From NCBI GenBank assembly GCA_002695185.1, contig NZOF01000077.1, positions 4,137-68,136 of the forward strand: a stretch of DNA of 64,000 bases, read 5' to 3'. The DNA comes from Erythrobacter sp. GTDB taxonomy: Bacteria; Pseudomonadota; Alphaproteobacteria; Sphingomonadales; Sphingomonadaceae. The notes under the pieces are model-generated. The model saw nothing but the letters and a program-made list of their open reading frames with translations. It had not been told where the DNA came from and did no database searches. Both the position numbers and the translations under genes were made by a program. Shown piece by piece: positions 1 through 8,036 of this stretch (positions within the stretch are counted from its first letter, which is position 1; each line of letters begins with the position of its first letter).

Positions 1-1928
1 CCACGAAGGATGAACTCTATTCGCTCGGCCTGAATGTTGCATATGACGTCGGCGATAATCTGACCCTTATTCTCGATGGCCATCATTCGAAGGCCGAAGC
101 ACAGCCGAACAACCCGCTGGGGCATACTTCGACGCTTGTTGCGCTGGCGCAAAAGGGCATTGTCGATCAGGGCCTCCGTATTGTTGACGGTTTCCCGCAG
201 CAATTCATCAGCTTCGACGATTCGGAGAATGGAAACGGGAACGGCATTCTCGATATTCCCGACCTCGGGTCGCAGGTCGCACGAAGCCAGACAGCCTTCC
301 AGGAACAGACGGTCGACGAAATCCGGCTCGATGGCATCTGGGAAATGGGCGATGATGATCGGGTCCAGTTCGGTGCGAACTACCGTTCCGCATCGATGTC
401 CAGCCGGACGACCAGCACGAATGACACCCTGGGGGACTGGGGTGTGGGCAATATTGGTGACATCGCGGAAACTGCTCCGGGAGTACTGGAGCCATTCTGC
501 CTGGTTTGTCAGTGGCGCGATTTCGATACGGGCATCCCGGCAGGCGATCCTTTGCGGACGGCATTCCGCGGCGATGCTACGGAACTCTTCAACGCTTTTG
601 GTGTGCCGGGAACATTGGAATCCAGCAGCGATAACAGCGTCGATGAAGATATCTGGGCGGTCTACGGACAGGTCGAGATCAATACCGAGTTGATGAGCCG
701 CCCTGTCAATATCGTGGCCGGTGTACGTTATGAGCGGACAGAATCGGAATCGGTTACACTTCAGGGCATCCCCCAGAACATCATCTGGACTGCCGATAAC
801 GATTTCCGGGCAGAGCTTTCGTCTGACGAACAGCCTGTGTCTGGAGACAATAGCTACGATCACATCCTCCCGGCTCTCGATTTTTCAATCGACCTTACGG
901 ATGATCTGAAGGGTCGTATCTCTTTTGGTAGATCGATTGCGCGTCCCGATTTCGGCTCGCTCTTCGCGTCGACCAGCACGGGCAACCCCAACCGTCCGAC
1001 CGCTCTGGGCGGGGTCCCCGGCGGTAATGCAGGCAATCCTCAGCTTATCCCGCTTATTTCGGATAACTTCGACGCCAGCCTCGAATGGTATTTCGCACCG
1101 TCCAGCTATGCTTCGATCGGTTTCTTCGACAAGCGGGTGAAGAACTTTGTGGGCACCGGTCAGATCACTCAGGAGCTCTTTGGTCTGCGTGATCCGAGCT
1201 CTGGTGCGCCGGGAACGCGGTCGGGTCAGGCGCTGACTTACCTTCAGGACAATGGTCTCGATCTGTCTGACGTGAACCTCTTCACGCTCACGGCATTGAT
1301 TGACCAGTTCGGGTTCGACGATGCAGTAACGCAGTTCAATGCGAACCTCGGGGCAAGCGGTCTCGACCAGGGATTCGTTGACGCGGTTCTGGGCGACTAC
1401 GACGTAGTGGCCAACGCGGATGATCCGCTTTACCAGTTCCAGACCCAGCGGCCGGTCAACAGCGAAGAAGCGCATATCTATGGCATGGAAGTTGCCGGGC
1501 AGTACTTCATCGGAGATACCGGTGTAGGCGTTGCCGCGGCATATACCTTGGTGCGCGGCGATGTGGGTTACGACATTACCGCCCCAACCAATGCCGATCA
1601 GTTTGCGCTGCTCGGACTTTCGGACACGTTCAACGCGTCGCTGATCTACGAGAACTTCGGCTTGTCGGCTCGCCTGACTTATAACTGGCGCGACGCTTTC
1701 CTTGCGAACAATAGCCGTGGTTCATCACGCAACCCGGTCTTCGTGGACGCCTATGACCAGCTTGATCTCAACGTCAGCTACGACATTACCGATAACATCG
1801 CAGTGTCGTTCGAGGGCATCAATCTGACGGGCTCGAATACCAAGACTTACGCTCGCACGGAGAACCAGCCTTGGTTCATCGTCGAAGGACGTCCCCGTTA
1901 CTACCTCGGAGCTCGGTTCCGCTTCTAA
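1..1928 (+). CDS. TonB-dependent outer-membrane receptor, 5' end outside window
   Basis: C-terminal part of a TonB-dependent receptor, an outer-membrane beta barrel that imports a ligand using TonB energy. The reading frame is open from base 3, so the signal peptide, TonB box and most of the plug lie outside the window. About 640 residues remain. They show alternating amphipathic strands, tyrosine/arginine-rich barrel segments such as VAGVRYERTES, a late GRPRYYLGARFRF, and a terminal Phe, the usual BAM recognition end. The gene is followed by a terminator and then by SapC, cupin-like and halogenase genes on the same strand. This arrangement is typical of sphingomonad and caulobacter receptors of unknown ligand. 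The substrate cannot be told from the sequence. Confidence 0.93.
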   Translation, partial: TKDELYSLGLNVAYDVGDNLTLILDGHHSKAEAQPNNPLGHTSTLVALAQKGIVDQGLRIVDGFPQQFISFDDSENGNGNGILDIPDLGSQVARSQTAFQEQTVDEIRLDGIWEMGDDDRVQFGANYRSASMSSRTTSTNDTLGDWGVGNIGDIAETAPGVLEPFCLVCQWRDFDTGIPAGDPLRTAFRGDATELFNAFGVPGTLESSSDNSVDEDIWAVYGQVEINTELMSRPVNIVAGVRYERTESESVTLQGIPQNIIWTADNDFRAELSSDEQPVSGDNSYDHILPALDFSIDLTDDLKGRISFGRSIARPDFGSLFASTSTGNPNRPTALGGVPGGNAGNPQLIPLISDNFDASLEWYFAPSSYASIGFFDKRVKNFVGTGQITQELFGLRDPSSGAPGTRSGQALTYLQDNGLDLSDVNLFTLTALIDQFGFDDAVTQFNANLGASGLDQGFVDAVLGDYDVVANADDPLYQFQTQRPVNSEEAHIYGMEVAGQYFIGDTGVGVAAAYTLVRGDVGYDITAPTNADQFALLGLSDTFNASLIYENFGLSARLTYNWRDAFLANNSRGSSRNPVFVDAYDQLDLNVSYDITDNIAVSFEGINLTGSNTKTYARTENQPWFIVEGRPRYYLGARFRF

Positions 1929-1953
1929 CTCCAGCACGCGGAACCTAAATGAG

Positions 1954-1989
1954 GGGCCGTTGCCGATCCCAACCGGCGGCGGCCCTTTT
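1954..1989 (+). terminator. Rho-independent terminator after the receptor gene
   Basis: A 12-bp stem (1954-1965 with 1974-1985, two G-U pairs) closes an 8-nt loop and is followed by TTTTCTTCT. It begins 25 bases after the receptor stop codon and probably separates or attenuates the downstream SapC-cupin-halogenase transcript. Confidence 0.8.
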
Positions 1990-2021
1990 CTTCTGAACCC
2001 AAGCTAGTAGTCTCTCGCATC

Positions 2022-2726
2022 ATGCAGACCGCTCCTCTCGATAATGTAGTTCATGCGAATTTGCGGCTGCGTCGCGCCTATGGCCCTCAGTACGGGGATC
2101 CCGCCGGACAAGTCGAAATCCTGCTTCCGGAAATTGCGCAAGTTCAGCGCGAATTTCCCATCTTGTTTACGAGAGATGCCGATGGTGCCGCAGTGCCGAT
2201 CGCTATCCTTGGGCTCGAACCGCATGAATCGTTGTTCGCACGCGATGATTATTGGGACGCGAGATACGTGCCGGCTCTCATGCAGAAGGGGCCTTTCCTG
2301 CTTGGCAAGTCAGATAGCGACGATCCGGCAGTACATATCATCCTCGACCATCCGAAGGTGACGGAAGATGAGCAGGCTTCGGACGCTTTATTTCTGAAAC
2401 ATGGCGGACACGCACCGGCACTCGAGAGCGCCCTTGAGTCCTTGCGCATGATCCATTCCAGTCTCCAAAGCACGCGGCAAATGGCCCGTGCCCTTGATGA
2501 AGCCGGATTGATCCAGCCCCTCTCTCTAAATGTTCAGGTTTCTGATACTAAGGCTATCAAATTCGATAATTTCCACGCCATAATGCCAGAGGCTCTGCGA
2601 CGCTTGGAAAACGCGAAGCTGGGTGAACTGAACCAGCAAGGGTTTTTGCAATCCGCAATTCTGATCGCGCATTCCCTTGGCAATATGAACGACCTCGTTC
2701 GCCGAAAGAGGATGCACGAAGACTGA
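2022..2726 (+). CDS. SapC family protein
   Basis: 234-residue protein of the SapC family, named after an S-layer-secretion-associated gene of Campylobacter. The biochemical role is not established. Features seen include an N-terminal HANLRLRRAYGPQYG block, a central LFARDDYWDARYVPALMQKGPFLLG stretch (about residues 68-92), and a C-terminal helix with HSLGNMNDLVRRKR. There is no signal peptide or membrane segment, so it should be cytoplasmic. It starts 93 bases after the receptor stop and is followed after 2 bases by the cupin-like gene, so it belongs to the receptor/halogenase cassette. SapC genes often sit beside TonB receptors in this bacterial group, which suggests a shared but unknown substrate. 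Confidence 0.85.
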   Translation: MQTAPLDNVVHANLRLRRAYGPQYGDPAGQVEILLPEIAQVQREFPILFTRDADGAAVPIAILGLEPHESLFARDDYWDARYVPALMQKGPFLLGKSDSDDPAVHIILDHPKVTEDEQASDALFLKHGGHAPALESALESLRMIHSSLQSTRQMARALDEAGLIQPLSLNVQVSDTKAIKFDNFHAIMPEALRRLENAKLGELNQQGFLQSAILIAHSLGNMNDLVRRKRMHED

Positions 2727-2728
2727 TC

Positions 2729-3775
2729 ATGGATGATCGGGCAGACCATTCGGTGAGCTGCGCCCGTCCGGTCGAGGAGTTCGACACCCCTATGCCGCGT
2801 GGGGCTGAACTTGACCGTTTCGTTACTACTTTGAACGGTCCTGCGGTCTTTCGAAAAGCGGGCTATCAACTTCCTGTCGTTCGTTGCGCGCGCCAATCGA
2901 ACGAAGAGGTTTCAGACTATCTCCGCGCAAAGTCAGCAGGACGACCGCTCACCGTATATCGGGCAAGCGAAGAGGCCAGAGGACGTTTTCACTATAACGA
3001 GGCTGTCGATGGGTTCAATTTCAGCGCATCGAAGGAGGAGCTCGGGCCGCTGCTGGACGAAATCCTGGCGGGGCCGAAGGAGACAATTTATATCGGTTCA
3101 ACCGACCTCAATCTGTTCTTCCCAGACCTCTGGGAGGAGAATGACCCGGGATTGGCGAATATCGTAAGCGAGAACTGTGCGCCGGTCGTCGGTAGCCTCT
3201 GGATGGGCAATCGCACCGTCACTCCGGCCCATTATGATTTATCCAACAATTGCGCCTTATGCGCTGCCGGACGGCGGCGGTTCACCCTTTTTCCGCCCGA
3301 TCAGATCGGAAACCTTTATCCCGGGCCCCTTGAACCGACACCCGGCGGTCAGGTCGTCAGCATGGTGGACTTCTCGGCGCCGGATTATGAGCGATTCCCG
3401 CGTTTTCGCGATGCACTAGAAAAGGCACAATCAGTCGTTCTCGAAGCTGGAGATATCCTCGTTTATCCCGCCATGTGGTGGCATCAGGTGGAAGGCCTGG
3501 ATGCATTCAACATTTTGCTGAACTGGTGGTGGAACCCGGTTCCTGATTTCGTCGATACGCCGCAGATTACGCTGATGCATGCCATGCTCTCGATCCGCCA
3601 GCGCCCTCTCCAGGAACGCGAGGCATGGAAAGCCATCTTCGATCATTACGTCTTCGGAGAGCGCGACATCGCGATCGGCCATCTGCCGCCGCGCATTCAA
3701 GGGCCACTTGGCGAAATGGATGATAACATGGCTCGACGATTACGTGCGGTCCTTACGCGGAAGATACAACGATGA
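2729..3775 (+). CDS. Cupin-like (JmjC-type) Fe(II)/2-oxoglutarate oxygenase-like protein
   Basis: 348-residue protein of the Cupin_8/JmjC-like group. The likely metal triad is intact: HYD at residues 168-170 and His252 in PAMWWHQVEG. An aromatic core (FNILLNWWW) follows, as in factor-inhibiting-HIF-type hydroxylases. These enzymes hydroxylate protein or small-molecule substrates with Fe(II) and 2-oxoglutarate. The substrate here is unknown. The ATG lies 2 bases after the SapC stop, and the stop overlaps the halogenase start by 4 bases (ATGA), so the three genes should be translationally coupled. A link to receptor cargo processing is inferred only from the neighbours. Confidence 0.85.
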   Translation: MDDRADHSVSCARPVEEFDTPMPRGAELDRFVTTLNGPAVFRKAGYQLPVVRCARQSNEEVSDYLRAKSAGRPLTVYRASEEARGRFHYNEAVDGFNFSASKEELGPLLDEILAGPKETIYIGSTDLNLFFPDLWEENDPGLANIVSENCAPVVGSLWMGNRTVTPAHYDLSNNCALCAAGRRRFTLFPPDQIGNLYPGPLEPTPGGQVVSMVDFSAPDYERFPRFRDALEKAQSVVLEAGDILVYPAMWWHQVEGLDAFNILLNWWWNPVPDFVDTPQITLMHAMLSIRQRPLQEREAWKAIFDHYVFGERDIAIGHLPPRIQGPLGEMDDNMARRLRAVLTRKIQR

Positions 3776-5256
3776 GTGGAGGCCAGCCGGTCAAGGTCGT
3801 GATTGCAGGTGGCGGTACTGCGGGCTGGATTTCCGCCTGTGCCCTTGCGCGCCAGCTCGGTCGTCTCGTCCAGGTGACATTGGTCGAAAGCGATGCAATC
3901 CCCACGATTGGTGTTGGAGAGGCTACCATTCCGACCGCGCGCAGTTTTCATGAATATCTGCGCATCGATGAGCGGGCGTTCATGGCGGCTACCGGCGCGA
4001 CGTTCAAGCTAGGTATCCGCTTCGACGACTGGGGTGCACTCGGCGATAGCTACATGCATAGCTTCGGTACCTTCGAGATGCGTAACTGGGTGGCCGAGTT
4101 CCAGCACTTCTGGCTCGAAGGGCGTGCTAGCGGCCTCGCTGACGGGATCGGCGCGTTCTGCCTGGAGCATGAAGCTGCGCTGGCCGGGAAGTTCACTACT
4201 GAGGGCGCACCGCCGCTCAACTATGCCTATCATCTCGATGCGGGTCGATATGCATCCTTTCTGCGAGCAATAGCGGAGCGGGATGGCGTGCGAAGGGTCG
4301 AAGGGCGGATATCGAAGGTCGAACAACACGTTGAGACGGGTGAAATCACTGCTCTTACCCTTGATAGTGGCGAGCGAATTGAGGGTGACCTGTTCATCGA
4401 CTGCACCGGCTTCAGGGCTTTGCTGCTCGGTCAGACCCTTGAGGTCGGGTATGAAAACTGGAGCAACTGGCTGCCGACCAATGGGGCGTGGGCCGTCCAG
4501 ACCGAAGAAACGAATGCGCCGCCGCCCTACACCCTCGCTGCGGCGCATGAAGCTGGCTGGCGATGGCGCATCCCGCTTCAGCACCGGACCGGAAACGGAT
4601 TGGTTTTCGCCAGCGACTATCTTGACGCTGAGGATGCGCGCGAAAAACTGCTCGGTGCAATTGAGGGGAGGGCCGTCAGCGATCCACGGCTCATCAGGTT
4701 CGAGACCGGCCGGCGCCGAAAGATGTGGGCGAAAAACTGCGTCGCTCTGGGCCTTTCCTCGGGCTTCATCGAGCCACTAGAATCGACGAGCATCCACCTC
4801 ATCATGTCTGGCGTAACCCGCCTGATTCAACTCTTCCCCTTTAATGGTGAGATGGATGCGTTGCGCGATCGATGGAATGCCTTGGCTGACCGGGAACTCG
4901 AACATGTGCGCGACTTCATCATCCTTCACTACCATTTGACCCAGCGCGACGATTCCGAATTTTGGCGAAGCCGAGCCGAGATGGACATTCCAGACAGCCT
5001 GAAGGCTCGGATCGAGAATTTTTCTGCACAGGGTCAGGCTTGGCAGGACGCGCTTGAACTCTTCAGGACCGAAAGCTGGATTTATGTGATGCTCGGACAA
5101 GGGCTGATGCCCCAGCAATGGCATCGGCTGGCAAGCCTGGTCGACAGCGAACGGCTGATGGGTACACTCGCTCGGCAAAAAGAAGCGATCGCCGCCAGAG
5201 TCGCGGGAATGCCCGGGCACGGCGAATTTATCACGTCCTATGCCGCCGACCGATGA
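3772..5256 (+). CDS. Flavin-dependent tryptophan-halogenase family protein
   Basis: 494-residue FADH2-dependent halogenase family member. Visible motifs: the Rossmann FAD site GGGTAGW (residues 13-19); the catalytic lysine K79 in ATFKLGIRF, the same number as in PrnA; the family motif WRWRIP at 263-268, which separates halogenases from monooxygenases; and the GFIEPLE glutamate E334. All residues needed for halide activation by the bound lysine appear present. No flavin reductase gene is nearby. It overlaps the cupin-like gene by 4 bases. Members in TonB receptor clusters of this type have no proven substrate, so free tryptophan should not be assumed. The gene converges on moaA. Confidence 0.88.
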   Translation: MSGGQPVKVVIAGGGTAGWISACALARQLGRLVQVTLVESDAIPTIGVGEATIPTARSFHEYLRIDERAFMAATGATFKLGIRFDDWGALGDSYMHSFGTFEMRNWVAEFQHFWLEGRASGLADGIGAFCLEHEAALAGKFTTEGAPPLNYAYHLDAGRYASFLRAIAERDGVRRVEGRISKVEQHVETGEITALTLDSGERIEGDLFIDCTGFRALLLGQTLEVGYENWSNWLPTNGAWAVQTEETNAPPPYTLAAAHEAGWRWRIPLQHRTGNGLVFASDYLDAEDAREKLLGAIEGRAVSDPRLIRFETGRRRKMWAKNCVALGLSSGFIEPLESTSIHLIMSGVTRLIQLFPFNGEMDALRDRWNALADRELEHVRDFIILHYHLTQRDDSEFWRSRAEMDIPDSLKARIENFSAQGQAWQDALELFRTESWIYVMLGQGLMPQQWHRLASLVDSERLMGTLARQKEAIAARVAGMPGHGEFITSYAADR

Positions 5257-5278
5257 GCGGGCTGTAGTATTCCGTAGA

Positions 5279-6295
5279 TTAGCCGCCGATGGAGGCCAAG
5301 TGAGGCGTCGATCCGCTGTTGCCTTCATTTAGACGGTGGCCACGTGTTTTGCCCGGCATTGCAGCGACAATGCGCGTGACAAGCTCGTCTTGCTGCTCGT
5401 CATGTTGAAGAAGATCGCGCAGATCCAAGCCCTCAGTCCCGAAGAGACAGAGGTGGAGGCGTCCACGGCTGGAGAGTCTCAGGCGATTACAGCTTTCGCA
5501 AAACCCTGGAGAATACGGGGCAATCAGCCCAATCCTTCCGCGATATGCCGGATGGGCATAATCGACCGCAGGGCCGCTACCGACGTCGCGCAGTTGGGGT
5601 TTCCATCCAGCCGCCAAGAGCTTTTCACGGACGGTCTCACCGGGCGTCGCCTGCTGTTGGTGATATTCTGAGTTGTCGTTGGTGCGCATGAATTCGATGA
5701 AGCGCCAAGAGATGTCACGCGCTTGGACGAAGTGCAGAATATCTTCCCAGCCGTCCCCCTCGAGATCGCGCAGGAGAACGGAATTCACCTTTATCGCATC
5801 GAATCCCCGGTCCAGCGCGGCATCGACACCGGCCACCACTTCATCAAGCTTGTCATGACCAGTTAGTTTGGCGAAGCCGTGGGGGTCGAGTGTGTCGATA
5901 CTGACATTGACGGCATCGACACCCGCATCGCGCCACTCTTGCGCACGTTGCTCCAGACGGTAGCCATTCGTGGTCATCGCAATGCGACGAATTCCCTCGA
6001 TACCGCGCAATTCGCGTACGATTTCGGTGAAATCGTGACGCACGGTCGGTTCCCCGCCTGTCAGCCGCAACTTCCACAGACCTAATCGGGCGAACGCCGC
6101 AACAGCCCTGCAAATCTCTTTCGGCGAGAGTTCTGGCGGCAAGCCTTGCTGCTTCACGAAACCATTTGGCAGGCAATAGCTGCATCTGAAATTGCAACGG
6201 TCCGTCAGCGACAAGCGCAAATAGGAAAATCGCCTGCCAAATCCATCCTCGAGTCGCTCGCTTTGCGAAGCAGTGGGAGGATCAAACAGTGCCAT
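5279..6295 (-). CDS. moaA: GTP 3',8-cyclase MoaA (molybdenum cofactor synthesis)
   Basis: Radical-SAM enzyme for the first step of molybdopterin synthesis: GTP to 3',8-cyclo-7,8-dihydro-GTP. From the ATG at 6295 the protein has 338 residues. The N-terminal SAM cluster is C34-x3-C38-x2-C41 (CNFRCSYC). The second, GTP-binding cluster is C266-x2-C269-x13-C283. It ends with the conserved double glycine (SIGG) needed for activity. An upstream in-frame ATG at 6352 would add 19 residues unlike the family, so I prefer 6295; a good AAGGAG lies too far upstream (25 bases) to decide. No other mo- genes are adjacent, so it is an orphan in this stretch. Confidence 0.95.
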   Translation of the reverse strand: MALFDPPTASQSERLEDGFGRRFSYLRLSLTDRCNFRCSYCLPNGFVKQQGLPPELSPKEICRAVAAFARLGLWKLRLTGGEPTVRHDFTEIVRELRGIEGIRRIAMTTNGYRLEQRAQEWRDAGVDAVNVSIDTLDPHGFAKLTGHDKLDEVVAGVDAALDRGFDAIKVNSVLLRDLEGDGWEDILHFVQARDISWRFIEFMRTNDNSEYHQQQATPGETVREKLLAAGWKPQLRDVGSGPAVDYAHPAYRGRIGLIAPYSPGFCESCNRLRLSSRGRLHLCLFGTEGLDLRDLLQHDEQQDELVTRIVAAMPGKTRGHRLNEGNSGSTPHLASIGG

Positions 6296-6452
6296 TGCTG
6301 GACAACTAGCTGTTCGGTAGCTCCTTGGCCAGCGTCCGCAGAGACGGACCAATTGGTCACCTTTTAGATTTCAGATTTGAGGAGTGCATTGGAGCGGGGA
6401 AGCGAAGATTATCCTGCGGCGTCTGCAACACTCTATCTGGTTCTAATTGCGC

Positions 6453-6764
6453 TCAGGCAGGCACGCAGAACCTTTCGTAAAGCGTGCGAATGACTGCTTT
6501 GACGTCATCGCTTGCCAGGGAGTAATATATGAATTGCGAACTTCGCCGCGTGGTAACCAGACCCTCGCGTCGCAGCACCGACAAATGCTGGGACAAGGCC
6601 GATTGTGAAAGCTCTACCAAATTCACGAGCTCCCCGACCGTCAGCTCCTCTTGAGATAAATGACAGAGAATGAGCAATCGTGACTCATTCGCCATAGACT
6701 TCAGGAGCGCCACTGCACGCGTCGCATTTTGCCGCATTTCCTCTATCGGAATGTTGGTCGGCAC
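6453..6764 (-). CDS. ArsR-family repressor with SqrR/BigR-type cysteine pair
   Basis: 103-residue winged-helix repressor if started at the GTG at 6764, which has GGAG 8 bases upstream. A longer frame to 6872 would add a 36-residue tail absent from the family and would cover the likely promoter. Helix-turn-helix: VELSQSALSQHLSVLRREGLV. There are only two cysteines, C34 in LLILCHL and C100 in ERFCVPA. Their 66-residue separation matches the reactive pair C41/C107 of SqrR, the (per)sulfide-sensing repressor, as I remember that family. It is divergent from the CoA-transferase operon, with a perfect palindrome between. It probably represses itself and/or that operon. A redox or polysulfide signal is inferred, and no sulfide-oxidation gene is next to it. 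Confidence 0.85.
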   Translation of the reverse strand: MPTNIPIEEMRQNATRAVALLKSMANESRLLILCHLSQEELTVGELVNLVELSQSALSQHLSVLRREGLVTTRRSSQFIYYSLASDDVKAVIRTLYERFCVPA

Positions 6765-6842
6765 TGTGAAATCTCCGGGAGGATTAATAAGCAAAGGGGT
6801 AATACTTACTGCTTTGGGCGAAAATGGTTTCTCTTGCAAGTC

Positions 6843-6872
6843 TATGTACCGCTTTTTCATAAACGGTTGCAA
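6843..6872 (-). promoter_or_regulatory. Probable promoter of the ArsR-type gene
   Basis: On the minus strand, TTGCAA (6872-6867) and TACATA (6848-6843) are separated by 18 bases. Transcription would start near 6836, inside the extended frame, which supports the GTG start at 6764. The -35 box touches the palindrome at 6872-6891. Confidence 0.45.
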
Positions 6873-6891
6873 ATATGAACCTTTTCATATT
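6872..6891. promoter_or_regulatory. Palindromic operator between ArsR-type gene and acyl-CoA operon
   Basis: Perfect inverted repeat AATATGAA-CCTT-TTCATATT, 8-bp arms with a 4-bp centre. It lies 41 bases upstream of the CoA-transferase ATG and abuts the repressor promoter. This is the size and base composition expected of an ArsR-family dimer site. Confidence 0.7.
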
Positions 6892-6932
6892 TTCTGCTGA
6901 ATATAATTAAGCAATAATTAAGGGAGAGTAAG

Positions 6933-8009
6933 ATGAAAAACGGCCCGCTGACCGGTCTTAGGGTGGTCGAGTTCCAGGCCATTGGCCCAGGACCGCATGT
7001 CGCCATGCTGCTTGCCGATCTGGGCGCGGAAGTTGTCCGGATAGAGCGGCCCGGCCATCGTCCCATGAATGCTGTTGTGGAACGCGGGCGACACCGGGCC
7101 GAAGTCGATCTCAAAAGTGAAGATGGATTGGCGTTCGCGAAAAAGGCTCTCGCGAATGCCGACGTTCTGATCGAAGGGTATCGTCCCGGAGTTATGGAGC
7201 GACTGGGCCTCGGACCTGACGATATGCTCTCGCTCAACCAGCGCCTCATTTACGCACGAATGACGGGCTGGGGGCAGGACGGCCCACTGGCGCAGGCTGC
7301 AGGGCACGATCTCAATTACATCGCGATCACCGGTGCCTTGGATAGCATCGGCGCAAAAGGCGAACTGCCGATCCCACCGCAAAACCTTGTCGGTGATTTC
7401 GGTGGGGGATCGATGTATTGTGCATTCGGTATCCTCGCTGCCCTTTACGAACGTGAAAAGAGTGGTCGTGGCCAGGTCGTGGATGCGGCGATCGTAGATG
7501 GCGTCACCAACCTGATGACTTTCTTCCACGGTCAGCCGCACAGCGCGTTACGAACCACTGAGCGCGGGGCGGGCCTGCTTGGCGGCGCTGCGCACTTCTA
7601 TCGCTGCTATGCCTGTCAGGACGGCAAAGAGATTTCCGTCGGCGCAATCGAACCTCAGTTCTACACCGAACTCCTGGCTCGCGCCGATGCGCCCAAAGAA
7701 CTGGCCGAGGGACAGCTCGACCCGGCAAATTGGGATGAATACACCGGGAAGCTTGCCGCGCTGTTCAAGACCAAGACGCAAGCACAATGGATCGCTCTGC
7801 TCGAAGGAACGGACGCCTGTTTCGCACCGGTTGTCCCGCTCGACGAGGCGAAGGACCATCCGCATTTGAAGGCGCGCGGTGCTTATGTGGAACACGATGG
7901 CCGTTCGCAGGCCGCGCCCGCACCCCGATTTGATCGTACTCCCGGCACCATTCGCACGAGCGCTCAGGATGGCAGCGAGGTGGTGGCGCGCTGGGCAACA
8001 AGAAGCTAA
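6933..8009 (+). CDS. CaiB/BaiF family protein, alpha-methylacyl-CoA racemase type
   Basis: 358-residue family III CoA-transferase fold. The residues match alpha-methylacyl-CoA racemase rather than a transferase: H125 in GHDLNY, D155 in NLVGDFGGGS and E240, each one position from H126/D156/E241 of the mycobacterial racemase, and the length is also close to that enzyme (about 360). The racemase interconverts (R)- and (S)-2-methylacyl-CoA so that branched chains can enter beta-oxidation. It has a strong ribosome site (GGGAGAG) and is followed after 27 bases by an aldehyde dehydrogenase and then a MaoC hydratase, a likely acyl-CoA catabolic operon. Regulation by the adjacent two-cysteine repressor is suggested by the operator upstream. 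Confidence 0.88.
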   Translation: MKNGPLTGLRVVEFQAIGPGPHVAMLLADLGAEVVRIERPGHRPMNAVVERGRHRAEVDLKSEDGLAFAKKALANADVLIEGYRPGVMERLGLGPDDMLSLNQRLIYARMTGWGQDGPLAQAAGHDLNYIAITGALDSIGAKGELPIPPQNLVGDFGGGSMYCAFGILAALYEREKSGRGQVVDAAIVDGVTNLMTFFHGQPHSALRTTERGAGLLGGAAHFYRCYACQDGKEISVGAIEPQFYTELLARADAPKELAEGQLDPANWDEYTGKLAALFKTKTQAQWIALLEGTDACFAPVVPLDEAKDHPHLKARGAYVEHDGRSQAAPAPRFDRTPGTIRTSAQDGSEVVARWATRS

Positions 8010-8036
8010 TGCCCGCGGCATAAGGAGAGACATTTC

